NCBI GenBank assembly: GCA_028023455.1
Contig: JAQFVV010000183.1
Span: 1,552,001 to 1,616,000 of the forward strand
Reading direction: 5' to 3'
DNA: 64,000 bases
Source: Epiperipatus broadwayi
Lineage: Eukaryota; Onychophora; Udeonychophora; Euonychophora; Peripatidae
Under the pieces are notes generated by a model, which made no database searches, was not told where the DNA came from, and saw only the letters and a program-made list of their open reading frames with translations. Positions 34,151 to 46,413 of the stretch are shown piece by piece. The translations under genes and the position numbers were made by a program. Within the stretch, counting starts at the first letter, position 1. Every line of letters starts with the position of its first letter.

Positions 34151-36830
34151 GACCATCTGGATGGGCACAAGGAATTGACATACTTTGTATCTGCATTGAA
34201 TAGTTACATTATATTAAAAAAAATGAAATAGCCTTAGAATTTTAAATTTTTTTTTGCTGGAGATTGTTTGAAGCTTAGATATGGATTGCTTATGCAGTTG
34301 ATTGACCACTTTATAAGTATTCATTATTATTATTGTGGTTAGTGAAGTATTTAATGCCAGAGAGAGGGGTTGTTATTGTAGGAATTGGTATATTTGGGCA
34401 GGAAAATGCAAGGTTATTTTATATTAGTGTAGTATTGGTTGAATGGTTTCAAAATCCTTATTCTTTAATACTTATCCTTTTGTCAACAATTAATAGCCAT
34501 TTCAATTATATTTAGTTAAGATACTTTAATATTTATAGTATAGTGTATGTGCATGCATGTATGACTCTGCATCGTTTTCACTTCATTTTCATCTTCTAAA
34601 AACATTAAACAATAGTACATGTACAATAAAAACATTTAAATTACAGTAACTATCTTAAATAATTTAACAAATATATATTTCTTTCCAATGATTAACAGAT
34701 AGTTGAATCAATGGATTATTTTACAAATTAAATAAATTATTAATCATTTTTGTTTAATAGTTAATTAATATTCATTTTTCTTTCAAGTTTGTAGAAGCTA
34801 TTTATTTTATTATTTTTTTTTTGTCTTGATTTAATCAAAATTTTTTTTTTTTTTAAAGATTTTTTTTTGAATATGTAATTAGCCTAGATAGAAAGGAAGC
34901 ATGGGAGTAACCTTGTGAAGAGAAATGACCTTTTTGCTAAAGAGAGCTATTTAATAAAGATCTCCAGTAAAAAATTTGCATATTATGTAAGGTAATGGTA
35001 GCCAGAAAACAGTGGCTCATTATTGGGAAAATTAAAAACCAGTTGCTGAAGTCAAATTGATTTTAAAAAGACTTTGGAGTAAAACATCAAAAGAATTTTA
35101 AGAAATTTGTTATGGGAATTGGTTAACTAGAATGGAATTCTAAATTTTCAAAAGGTACACAGTTTACTTTGCTCTCCTCGATTTAAACATTTTGAAATAA
35201 CCTCTTCATAACTATTGCTCTTTTAAAAATGTATGTTGATAACGTCCAGTCTACACTACTTCATTTAATTGTCATTTTAAACAAGAATAAATTGCATGAA
35301 TATTATTGTTGTATCACTAACCAACGTGTGTATTTTAATATATCTGGGAAATGCATGCAGAACTATTTTACAGAATATATTTTAATTCTTCGCTATTTTC
35401 CATGTTGTGTTTTTGTGAGGATGAAACATAGAATTAAGAATACGCATATTTTGATAAATCATGCCATGTTCAAATTCACCATAAAGAGATAACACTATTT
35501 ATTTATCTGGTATTTCTGGAAATAATACGTATTTTAAATGAAGGAAATAAAATGTGAGTTCCTTCAAATTAAGTATTTGCTGAGATCGAATGGAAGAATA
35601 GAAATGCGGGTAATTTTTGTTCTCTTCGATAAAGATGGAATATAAAACAAAGTATTATTAATTGTGGAATTACTAAGGAACCATGGTATCTTAATTGACA
35701 ATATTTGAGAATAAACCATGCGTATAATAGACTATAAAGTGTTAAATGCTACTCAAGAAAACTACTAAAATAATTACGTATTTAATTTAGCACTACAATG
35801 GAGAATGTCTTATATTTTCAGTATAATAAAGGAGAAATTAATTGCTTGTGTGTGTGATTTGGTACCTCAAATAGATATGCTATGAACACTAGAGGTGCTG
35901 GGTCAGATTTAAGTTACGATTATATTTTTTTTAAGTTATCCTGCAGAAGTTATTTCATTTAAATTCAGTTTGGAATGTGTCCCATATTGTTTCATAAGCC
36001 CGGAGCAGAGCTTTGCAAGTGAACTTTCATTTTAAGTTACAAAACAAATAACTTTTGTTTCTTTATTTTTTTTTATTGCTTGTCATTATTAATGTATATT
36101 ATTGATAATAGGCTTACTTATTATTATGTTTTATTGATAATTTGGGTTATTTTGATCTTCAAGATTGTCTCCGAAGCGTATCCAAATGAGGAATACGCTG
36201 GTAAAAATTGATTGTGTACAAATAGGTCTTATTGTTCTTTTACGAAGGTAAAAGAAAGAAATATTTTTTTTTAATATATTATTAGAGAGGTTTATATTTA
36301 TTTTGTATACTTTATTATCTCAAAGTGAGAATTTTTTTTTTTTTGAATCAACGAATGTATAATAGAAATAGTTTGCTAGATATGAAAGAAAGTTCATTCG
36401 CAATAATTATAACCATTAAATTTTAAAAGGTAACCTAAAGTTTATTCTGAATTAAAAGTTATACCTTGATGCAATATTTAATTACCATGTTGCCTGCATA
36501 GTGTGTAATTTAGAGTTAATTTTATATATACTTTTATTCGCGGGTGTGTGTCTGTTTTGCACAATTATGACATTTGTTTGATAAAGTTCAGTTTGTGAAT
36601 ATTTTTATGTATAAATTTTGGATGCTGTCATATTCTACTGAGTTGAATGGATTAGTATGTTATCTGTATGTATTTATCTGCCAGCGTGTATTTATAATGT
36701 TCGATATTTAGAAGAGCTTTGAGAATGGAAAGAAATCTGATTGTGTTATAATGTTTGTAGGGATAAAAGATTTTGCTTATTTAGTATATGTTTTTTCCAT
36801 GAGTAGAGCCTAGTTTATATTATATGCGTA
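34148..36830. other. AT-rich DNA, nothing recognised
   Basis: Short reading frames near 34333-34515 and 35229-35492 carry no recognisable motif or family similarity. No splice-flanked exon could be argued. Confidence 0.45.
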
Positions 36831-37056
36831 TGATTAAATGATATTTTTTGAAGTTAAGTGATGTTTTCTTAGAGCCCTGGTGATGAGGAAAAAGATTCCC
36901 CACCAATAGTGTATTTAGAAGTAGATGAATTATTGTTGAAGTATGATTAAATGATGTTTAGGAAGTTATGTGATGTTTTTCTTATATTCTTGGTGATGAG
37001 GAAAGAGGTTCCCCACCAACAGTGTATTTAGAAGTAGATGAATTATTGTAGAAGTG
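36831..37056 (+). repeat. Tandem duplication, ~113-bp unit
   Basis: Two copies start TGATTAAATGAT (36831 and 36944). They share GGTGATGAGGAAA, TTCCCCACCAA and TAGTGTATTTAGAAGTAGAT-like sequence with few changes. A local slippage or unequal-exchange event is likely; no further copies follow. Confidence 0.8.
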
Positions 37057-37350
37057 TTCAGTAAGAGTTATCTGCTCCTCATGTAGATTTCCCTTATAAC
37101 GTATAGTCTGTATAATCATGAAAATATAGCTCTGTGTTAATTAATATGTGGCCAGATAAATTGTTAAATTAATTCTTGATGTAATATTAGTGTCTTATTT
37201 TATTGATGAATTACAACATTGTCAGAAATAAAGTAATTGTATGATATTTTCTTAATGAATGGAGAATTTGTAGAAAAGATTACTTTCTATCATTGTTGCT
37301 TGACACACGCACACACACACACGTAATATAAATAATATCGCGTATATAAA

Positions 37351-37486
37351 GTATAGAGTTATTGAGATTAAAATGAGAAATAAATGTTTTGAAATACATT
37401 ACATTCATTTAAATAGAAGTATAAAGTTATTGAGATTAAAACGGGAAATAAATATTTTAAACTACAGTGTATTTATTTAAATAAAG
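37351..37486 (+). repeat. Tandem duplication, ~68-bp unit
   Basis: GTATAGAGTTATTGAGATTA at 37351 recurs as GTATAAAGTTATTGAGATTA at 37419, each followed by AAATAAAT and TTTAAATA. Two copies. Confidence 0.7.
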
Positions 37487-38758
37487 GTTATAAATCATCA
37501 AATCATCAGAATGAACATGATTTTGTTGCTATGCATGAAAGGTATTCATAATTGAAAGTGATTATTTAGTCAATTAGAGAAAGTTGCTTGGTTGAGAGCC
37601 AAATATAATTAATTTGATTTATTTTATTAATCAATGGTAATATCCTCTCAAAAGTATTTTTTTTGTGTGTGTTAATAATATAACATGTTGTTTATTTAGT
37701 GTCATGTAGATGAAACATGTAGGCAAAGCATGTGTTCGAAGTCAGAATATTTAAGTTTTGTTGTTAATTTGCTTTGATAATAGGGATAATCCCAAACTGA
37801 GGCTTAAAGTTTATTTGATAATTTAAAAATCTGTAGGACAAGTAGTCCAATTGTAAATATGTTAAACCAAATTTATTTTATTGTAATAAATGATTTATTT
37901 TATTTGTTTAAAATCTTAAAACTGTGTCTGGAGTTATTATTGTATACATTCGTGTTTTCCATTTCCACATCTCCACATTTCATAAATCTACCATAAAATA
38001 GATATATTATTTTAGAGTTATAATATTAAATCTGCTGGTGTCTGACAATATTGTTTTTACTTAATCCAAACATTATAAGGAACATTTGCCACTGGATAAA
38101 CATATTAGAAAGGTTGCCAAGTTAGTATATTTGTTAGATGATGATATGAAATTAAAATACCCTATTTCTGTCATTATCTTATCATTGAAACACAGTAGAA
38201 TATTTTAGTCAATTTGTTTCATTACATTTTTATCATACTTTAGAATTATAACTTATGGGCCAATGTAGTTTATTTAATTCAACTGTGTTTGTTAAATTCC
38301 CTGAGATCTTATTGTTTATTTCTTGATTGGCATTAAAGTAGATGTTTAGATTGTGATATGCCAAGTCATAGAATCGTTTAGTATTATAATTATAGCAAGC
38401 TGATATATGTTATATTTGGATGAAGGAAGAAATTAAGTTTAAAGTATATTTTAATAGACTGTACCGATAAACATGATTCTTTATCATACAATTAATTAAT
38501 AAAAGGATTTACATTATATTTAGTGTTTGTAATATTTCTTCTTTCATTTATTTATCATCATATATCTTATGAACTGCCTATAGCCTCCCACTGAGCTGAG
38601 CTGAACATAAACTTAAATATAGAGTCTCAATAATAGTTTTTGTATTATATATTTTGTTATATTGTTCTATTCATTAATAGAACTAGCGCCTGGGCATTTC
38701 GATCATGTAATGTATATGAGCAGTGTTGGGAGTGTAGGTTATAATATATATATATATG
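37487..38758. other. AT-rich DNA, nothing recognised
   Basis: Ends in a TA run next to the satellite array. No gene or repeat family recognised. Confidence 0.5.
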
Positions 38759-39075
38759 AAAAGAAAGTTACTGTTAACACTATCTGAAATAATTATAGAA
38801 AATATACTAACCATTATACAATTACAAATATCCAGTAACGCCCTCTGTTTAAAGATCTATATCTCAATAATAGCAAACCTTAAAATGATACCACTTTAAG
38901 GTTGTATGCTAAACGATGTTAAATATTGAAATACAGACCTACTCAAACACAGAGCATGAAATTTTAAATAAGCAAACGATCTTAAATTTTGCTAATAAAC
39001 TAACAAGTTTACAAAGTTATTAAAGACAAACTAAACATTAGATTTTAATCTTTAAATTCCTCCCAAACTATAAAT

Positions 39076-39094
39076 GATCGGAAGAGCGTCGTGT
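39076..39094 (+). other. Illumina adapter sequence in assembly, site 1
   Basis: GATCGGAAGAGCGTCGTGT is the TruSeq read-2-side adapter. It replaces the junction sequence AAAAGAAAGTTACT present in clean monomers. Confidence 0.93.
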
Positions 39095-39400
39095 TAACAC
39101 TATCTGAAATAATTATAGAAAATATACTAACCATTATACAATTACAAATATCCAGTAACGCCCTCTGTTTAAAGATCTATATCTCAATAATAGCAAACCT
39201 TAAAATGATACCACTTTAAGGTTGTATGCTAAACGATGTTAAATATTGAAATACAGACCTACTCAAACACAGAGCATGAAATTTTAAATAAGCAAACGAT
39301 CTTAAATTTTGCTAATAAACTAACAAGTTTACAAAGTTATTAAAGACAAACTAAACATTAGATTTTAATCTTTAAATTCCTCCCAAACTATAAATGAAAA

Positions 39401-39451
39401 AGATCGGAAGAGCACACGTATCTTAAATCTTTATTGAAAATATACTCTTCC
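39401..39451 (+). other. Illumina adapter sequence in assembly, site 2
   Basis: AGATCGGAAGAGCACACGT at 39401-39419 is the read-1-side adapter. CTCTTCC at 39445-39451, where other monomers read CTAACC, is the start of the reverse-complement adapter. The bases between are altered from the monomer. Confidence 0.93.
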
Positions 39452-40374
39452 ATTATACAATTACAAATATCCAGTAACGCCCTCTGTTTAAAGATCTATA
39501 TCTCAATAATAGCAAACCTTAAAATGATACCACTTTAAGGTTGTATGCTAAACGATGTTAAATATTGAAATACAGACCTACTCAAACACAGAGCATGAAA
39601 TTTTAAATAAGCAAACGATCTTAAATTTTGCTAATAAACTAACAAGTTTACAAAGTTATTAAAGACAAACTAAACATTAGATTTTAATCTTTAAATTCCT
39701 CCCAAACTATAAATGAAAAGAAAGTTACTGTTAACACTATCTGAAATAATTATAGAAAATATACTAACCATTATACAATTACAAATATCCAGTAACGCCC
39801 TCTGTTTAAAGATCTATATCTCAATAATAGCAAACCTTAAAATGATACCACTTTAAGGTTGTATGCTAAACGATGTTAAATATTGAAATACAGACCTACT
39901 CAAACACAGAGCATGAAATTTTAAATAAGCAAACGATCTTAAATTTTGCTAATAAACTAACAAGTTTACAAAGTTATTAAAGACAAACTAAACATTAGAT
40001 TTTAATCTTTAAATTCCTCCCAAACTATAAATGAAAAGAAAGTTACTGTTAACACTATCTGAAATAATTATAGAAAATATACTAACCATTATACAATTAC
40101 AAATATCCAGTAACGCCCTCTGTTTAAAGATCTATATCTCAATAATAGCAAACCTTAAAATGATACCACTTTAAGGTTGTATGCTAAACGATGTTAAATA
40201 TTGAAATACAGACCTACTCAAACACAGAGCATGAAATTTTAAATAAGCAAACGATCTTAAATTTTGCTAATAAACTAACAAGTTTACAAAGTTATTAAAG
40301 ACAAACTAAACATTAGATTTTAATCTTTAAATTCCTCCCAAACTATAAATGAAAAGAAAGTTACTGTTAACACT

Positions 40375-40393
40375 AGATCGGAAGAGCACACGT
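40375..40393 (+). other. Illumina adapter sequence in assembly, site 3
   Basis: AGATCGGAAGAGCACACGT replaces the monomer's TCTGAAATAATTA segment. Confidence 0.93.
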
Positions 40394-40697
40394 ATAGAAA
40401 ATATACTAACCATTATACAATTACAAATATCCAGTAACGCCCTCTGTTTAAAGATCTATATCTCAATAATAGCAAACCTTAAAATGATACCACTTTAAGG
40501 TTGTATGCTAAACGATGTTAAATATTGAAATACAGACCTACTCAAACACAGAGCATGAAATTTTAAATAAGCAAACGATCTTAAATTTTGCTAATAAACT
40601 AACAAGTTTACAAAGTTATTAAAGACAAACTAAACATTAGATTTTAATCTTTAAATTCCTCCCAAACTATAAATGAAAAGAAAGTTACTGTTAACAC

Positions 40698-40729
40698 AGA
40701 TCGGAAGAGATTATAGAAAATGCTCTTCC
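40698..40729 (+). other. Illumina adapter fragments in assembly, site 4
   Basis: AGATCGGAAGAG at 40698-40709 and GCTCTTCC at 40722-40729 are a forward and a reverse-complement adapter stub around a short monomer piece. Confidence 0.9.
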
Positions 40730-41453
40730 CATTATACAATTACAAATATCCAGTAACGCCCTCTGTTTAAAGATCTATATCTCAATAATAGCAAACCTTA
40801 AAATGATACCACTTTAAGGTTGTATGCTAAACGATGTTAAATATTGAAATACAGACCTACTCAAACACAGAGCATGAAATTTTAAATAAGCAAACGATCT
40901 TAAATTTTGCTAATAAACTAACAAGTTTACAAAGTTATTAAAGACAAACTAAACATTAGATTTTAATCTTTAAATTCCTCCCAAACTATAAATGAAAAGA
41001 AAGTTACTGTTAACACTATCTGAAATAATTATAGAAAATATACTAACCATTATACAATTACAAATATCCAGTAACGCCCTCTGTTTAAAGATCTATATCT
41101 CAATAATAGCAAACCTTAAAATGATACCACTTTAAGGTTGTATGCTAAACGATGTTAAATATTGAAATACAGACCTACTCAAACACAGAGCATGAAATTT
41201 TAAATAAGCAAACGATCTTAAATTTTGCTAATAAACTAACAAGTTTACAAAGTTATTAAAGACAAACTAAACATTAGATTTTAATCTTTAAATTCCTCCC
41301 AAACTATAAATGAAAAGAAAGTTACTGTTAACACTATCTGAAATAATTATAGAAAATATACTAACCATTATACAATTACAAATATCCAGTAACGCCCTCT
41401 GTTTAAAGATCTATATCTCAATAATAGAAACTAAAGGGGTAGTTGTGTATAAT

Positions 41454-44319
41454 GGTTATATATTTCTATAATTATTTCAGTTAGTGTTAACAGTAACTTT
41501 CTTTTCATTTATAGTTTGGGAGGAATTTAAAGATTAAAATCTAATGTTTAGTTTGTCTTTAATAACTTTGTAAACTTGTTAGTTTATTAGCAAAATTTAA
41601 GATCGTTTGCTTATTTAAAATTTCATGCTCTGTGTTTGAGTAGGTCTGTATTTCAATATTTAACATCGTTTAGCATACAACCTTAAAGTGGTATCATTTT
41701 AAGGTTTGCTATTATTGAGATATAGATCTTTAAACAGAGGGCGTTACTGGATATTTGTAATTGTATAATGGTTAGTATATTTTCTATAATTATTTCAGAT
41801 AGTGTTAACAGTAACTTTCTTTTCATTTATAGTTTGGGAGGAATTTAAAGATTAAAATCTAATGTTTAGTTTGTCTTTAATAACTTTGTAAACTTGTTAG
41901 TTTATTAGCAAAATTTAAGATCGTTTGCTTATTTAAAATTTCATGCTCTGTGTTTGAGTAGGTCTGTATTTCAATATTTAACATCGTTTAGCATACAACC
42001 TTAAAGTGGTATCATTTTAAGGTTTGCTATTATTGAGATATAGATCTTTAAACAGAGGGCGTTACTGGATATTTGTAATTGTATAATGGTTAGTATATTT
42101 TCTATAATTATTTCAGATAGTGTTAACAGTAACTTTCTTTTCATTTATAGTTTGGGAGGAATTTAAAGATTAAAATCTAATGTTTAGTTTGTCTTTAATA
42201 ACTTTGTAAACTTGTTAGTTTATTAGCAAAATTTAAGATCGTTTGCTTATTTAAAATTTCATGCTCTGTGTTTGAGTAGGTCTGTATTTCAATATTTAAC
42301 ATCGTTTAGCATACAACCTTAAAGTGGTATCATTTTAAGGTTTGCTATTATTGAGATATAGATCTTTAAACAGAGGGCGTTACTGGATATTTGTAATTGT
42401 ATAATGGTTAGTATATTTTCTATAATTATTTCAGATAGTGTTAACAGTAACTTTCTTTTCATTTATAGTTTGGGAGGAATTTAAAGATTAAAATCTAATG
42501 TTTAGTTTGTCTTTAATAACTTTGTAAACTTGTTAGTTTATTAGCAAAATTTAAGATCGTTTGCTTATTTAAAATTTCATGCTCTGTGTTTGAGTAGGTC
42601 TGTATTTCAATATTTAACATCGTTTAGCATACAACCTTAAAGTGGTATCATTTTAAGGTTTGCTATTATTGAGATATAGATCTTTAAACAGAGGGCGTTA
42701 CTGGATATTTGTAATTGTATAATGGTTAGTATATTTTCTATAATTATTTCAGATAGTGTTAACAGTAACTTTCTTTTCATTTATAGTTTGGGAGGAATTT
42801 AAAGATTAAAATCTAATGTTTAGTTTGTCTTTAATAACTTTGTAAACTTGTTAGTTTATTAGCAAAATTTAAGATCGTTTGCTTATTTAAAATTTCATGC
42901 TCTGTGTTTGAGTAGGTCTGTATTTCAATATTTAACATCGTTTAGCATACAACCTTAAAGTGGTATCATTTTAAGGTTTGCTATTATTGAGATATAGATC
43001 TTTAAACAGAGGGCGTTACTGGATATTTGTAATTGTATAATGGTTAGTATATTTTCTATAATTATTTCAGATAGTGTTAACAGTAACTTTCTTTTCATTT
43101 ATAGTTTGGGAGGAATTTAAAGATTAAAATCTAATGTTTAGTTTGTCTTTAATAACTTTGTAAACTTGTTAGTTTATTAGCAAAATTTAAGATCGTTTGC
43201 TTATTTAAAATTTCATGCTCTGTGTTTGAGTAGGTCTGTATTTCAATATTTAACATCGTTTAGCATACAACCTTAAAGTGGTATCATTTTAAGGTTTGCT
43301 ATTATTGAGATATAGATCTTTAAACAGAGGGCGTTACTGGATATTTGTAATTGTATAATGGTTAGTATATTTTCTATAATTATTTCAGATAGTGTTAACA
43401 GTAACTTTCTTTTCATTTATAGTTTGGGAGGAATTTAAAGATAAAAATCTAATGTTTAGTTTGTCTTTAATAACTTTGTAAACTTGTTAGTTTATTAGCA
43501 AAATTTAAGATCGTTTGCTTATTTAAAATTTCATGCTCTGTGTTTGAGTAGGTCTGTATTTCAATATTTAACATCGTTTAGCATACAACCTTAAAGTGGT
43601 ATCATTTTAAGGTTTGCTATTATTGAGATATAGATCTTTAAACAGAGGGCGTTACTGGATATTTGTAATTGTATAATGGTTAGTATATTTTCTATAATTA
43701 TTTCAGATAGTGTTAACAGTAACTTTCTTTTCATTTATAGTTTGGGAGGAATTTAAAGATTAAAATCTAATGTTTAGTTTGTCTTTAATAACTTTGTAAA
43801 CTTGTTAGTTTATTAGCAAAATTTAAGATCGTTTGCTTATTTAAAATTTCATGCTCTGTGTTTGAGTAGGTCTGTATTTCAATATTTAACATCGTTTAGC
43901 ATACAACCTTAAAGTGGTATCATTTTAAGGTTTGCTATTATTGAGATATAGATCTTTAAACAGAGGGCGTTACTGGATATTTGTAATTGTATAATGGTTA
44001 GTATATTTTCTATAATTATTTCAGTTAGTGTTAACAGTAACTTTCTTTTCATTTATAGTTTGGGAGGAATTTAAAGATTAAAATCTAATGTTTAGTTTGT
44101 CTTTAATAACTTTGTAAACTTGTTAGTTTATTAGCAAAATTTAAGATCGTTTGCTTATTTAAAATTTCATGCTCTGTGTTTGAGTAGGTCTGTATTTCAA
44201 TATTTAACATCGTTTAGCATACAACCTTAAAGTGGTATCATTTTAAGGTTTGCTATTATTGAGATATAGATCTTTAAACAGAGGGCGTTACTGGATATTT
44301 GTAATTGTATAATGGTTAG

Positions 44320-44325
<6 letters not shown>
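41454..44325 (-). repeat. 318-bp satellite, inverted array
   Basis: About nine monomers on the opposite strand. The marker GTGTTAAC falls at 41484, 41802, 42120, 42438 and so on to 44028, exactly every 318 bp. Copies are almost identical: one A for T at about 43443, and TCAGTTAG in the first and last monomers where the others read TCAGATAG. No adapter sequence is present. A 26-bp spacer (41428-41453) separates it from the forward array. Confidence 0.92.
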
Positions 44326-44351
<26 letters not shown>

Positions 44352-44352
44352 G
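44326..44352. repeat. (TA)n microsatellite at the satellite edge
   Basis: A TA run directly joins the last satellite monomer to non-satellite DNA. A similar TA run lies at the left edge (about 38744-38757). Confidence 0.9.
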
Positions 44353-44569
44353 CTATAATGGAAATTTGTGACAATATAAAGTATACAACTAGTAGTGTTC
44401 CCAATTATTATGATAATCATTATCGAAATATAAATAACAATAGTAACTTAAATAAGAACAAAGAGAAAAATGTATTAGCTATACAATGAAATTTCCACAA
44501 ATGAATTACAAACATGATGTGTTTCTGCCCTTTATGAAATATCTATAACATTATTAATCAAACTATTTT

Positions 44570-44812
44570 AATTGTAAAGTATGAAGATTTGCTATCTTAA
44601 TATAAAGCTGAGTACTGATTATATATGTGTGTGGAGATGGTAATCTGGACCAAATGATGAGTGCTGGTTTAGCATGAAATTTGTATATTGGTGATTATTT
44701 ATCATTTCAACATGTGTGTAATCAGGTGGGGTCAGCAATATAAGATGACACTGAGAGTTGTGGGTCATGTGAAAGTCTGAGTTCGAATCCCGCATATATT
44801 ACAAACTATTTT
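44570..44812 (+). mobile_element. Hammerhead repeat family A, copy with B box
   Basis: Contains AAAGTATGAAGATTTGCTAT, GAGATGGTAATCTGGACCAA, a hammerhead core (44648-44693), then GTGTAATCAGGTGGGGTCAG (A-box-like) and the perfect B box GAGTTCGAATCC (44779-44790). It ends CGCATATATTAC. The downstream half therefore looks like a tRNA-type Pol III promoter, unusual behind a ribozyme. Confidence 0.72.
44648..44693 (+). ncRNA. Hammerhead-like core, mutated first core base
   Basis: Reads ATGATGA (44654-44660) where CTGATGA is required. Stem II GTGCT/AGCAT and GAAA (44776 minus 100, i.e. 44676-44679) are kept. Stem I and the cleavage triplet are otherwise as in the family. Loss of the invariant C predicts inactivity. 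Confidence 0.65.
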
Positions 44813-45454
44813 AAGAAAGTCGACTATTACTTATATCATCAAGACAAAAATCATTCCATTTTGATTAATTTCAAAGATGCATCTTGCCTACTAATCTCCT
44901 ATTCCTTCCACTTTCATCATGTGTCCAGATCTAACTGCAAGTAGCATAAAAGACTCCTTTATATAAGTCAATGTTATTAAATCAATAAAATAATTCCATA
45001 TCTACATATTAAAGTATAGGTATTTTTAGTTATTTCAATGTGCGAAATATAATTCTTTAGTAAAGAAATATATAGGTGATAATTTATATTTTTATTTAAA
45101 TTAAATATTCTAACTAAGCAATATCAAGTTGATGTTAGAATTTTATTTGTAAGATTTCTTTTATTCTTTTTTTTTTAAGTAATTGAAAAACAAAACTATT
45201 TTTTTAATTGATTGTATTTAATTATAAGCTTGGAATCCTTTACCATATATATATATATATGCAATGGTCCTGAAACTTTTAAGCATAAAATTGATTAAAA
45301 TAGCTTAGTATTCCATAACTCATTACTATTTTTGGCTGCACACATATACATAAATTAAAAAATAACAAAGTCAGTCTTCTATTTTAAAAATAGCCCATTA
45401 ATTTCAAAATATATACAATCTGAGCACAAACTTCTTTATAAATCTTTGATTTAT
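44813..45454. other. AT-rich DNA, nothing recognised
   Basis: No feature recognised apart from a short TA run near 45245-45260. Confidence 0.5.
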
Positions 45455-45560
45455 TATAATATGGACTATTATAATGTACAATAATATACTCCAACGTTTC
45501 GACTATATCATTTTATAGTCTTTATCAAGGAACAAATAAAAAATACATAAAAAACAATAA
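45455..45560 (-). repeat. Family C-like motif: hairpin followed by GAAACGTTGG
   Basis: On the minus strand: TTGATAA, a perfect 7-bp hairpin GACTATA..TATAGTC, GAAACGTTGGAG. This has the layout of a hammerhead with a palindromic AC/GU stem III, but two core bases differ (U for C3, A for G8). The sequence around it (GTTCC and GGAG) could pair as stem I. Probably a decayed or lookalike core. Confidence 0.45.
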
Positions 45561-45844
45561 ATACAAATATTCCATAATACATATATTTGAAATACAGGCA
45601 CTCTTCATATAATTCCATCAATAGATGCGACACGTGCTTTTCTATTTCGAAAAAATGGACAAACTAATTTGCATTCACATTTGCATATTTTATTAGTTAA
45701 CAATACTACATAAATGATTTATAACTTATGTTGGCCATGAAGATGAGGAAAAACCTCGAAAGCGCTCGGCCCATTTAATTGTTTTTGGTTTTTGCAGCTT
45801 CTTCGTCAGCGGGTAAATCGCTTTTATATGCTGGAACCTAATTG

Positions 45845-46085
45845 TAAATATAGGGGATTTGAACTCAGACTTTCAAACATGTTTTAACTATCCACACTAT
45901 CTCATATCATTGATATGCATGATCACACACTTGTAGAAACAATCAATAATCACCAATATACGTATTTCATGCTGAACCAGCACTCATCAGTTGGTCCAGA
46001 TTGTCATCTCTCATATATATATATATATATATAATCAGTGTTCAGTTTATATTAAGATAGCAAATCTTCACACTTTAATTGTACC
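45845..46085 (-). mobile_element. Hammerhead repeat family A, minus-strand copy
   Basis: Opposite orientation to 44570-44812. On the minus strand it contains AAGTGTGAAGATTTGCTATC, the hammerhead (45997-45950), TTGGTGATTATTGATTGTTT, GATAGTGTGGATAGTT and GAGTTCAAATCCCC (B-box-like). A TA run is inserted in its 5' part (46014-46032). Confidence 0.75.
45950..45997 (-). ncRNA. Hammerhead ribozyme, core residues intact
   Basis: Minus strand: ACCAA (45995-45991), CTGATGA (45990-45984), stem II GTGCT/AGCAT with loop GGTTC (a G-U closing pair), GAAA (45968-45965), minimal stem III UACGUA, cleavage after GUAUA, TTGGT (45956-45952). All invariant residues are present. Together with 24468-24515 it is a candidate for real self-cleavage. 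Confidence 0.82.
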
Positions 46086-46413
46086 AGTCAAGTTTCATAC
46101 ATTCGCATAACAGAATCTAGAATCCAGGCAAGGAGACCAAAGCTGACCAGACTAGGATTGTGATGTCCTGAATCTGACCACACTTCAAATCATTTGCCAG
46201 TACTCCATGACTTAAGACCCTATGAACGACTACATTTGAAGTTAGACATAGTATACCCATCTTTTGCCACTGGCATAGGGCAGGGAGAAACAGAAGACTC
46301 GGGGAGTTAAATATATATATATATCAACTAATTTAATGGCTACCAGCATGAAATTAAAGATAACATTCAGAAATTATAATCAATGCATAGATGGTTATAT
46401 CATATATATATAT

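Larger units (their letters stand above)
38759..41427 (+). repeat. 318-bp satellite, forward array
   Basis: About 8.4 monomers. Clean monomers measure exactly 318 bp (marker TTAACAC ends at 39737, 40055, 40373); monomers with foreign sequence deviate (320, 324, 319). The monomer includes CAGTAACGCCCTCTGTTTAA and a short palindrome CCTTAAA..TTTAAGG. Between monomers, four sites carry Illumina adapter sequence instead of the expected bases. Homogeneity is near complete. No hammerhead core or reading frame occurs in the monomer. Confidence 0.92.

Noticed and set aside
33995-34231. 78-codon reading frame with a Tyr-Ile repeat
   Set aside because: It is a translation of a (TA)n microsatellite.
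40698-40729. Adapter-like bases as a natural satellite variant
   Set aside because: Exact matches to both TruSeq adapter arms at several junctions are too specific, and clean monomers show the natural sequence.
38759-44325. CRISPR-like array or hammerhead satellite
   Set aside because: Monomers are contiguous 318-bp units without spacers, the genome is eukaryotic, and no hammerhead core is found in the monomer.
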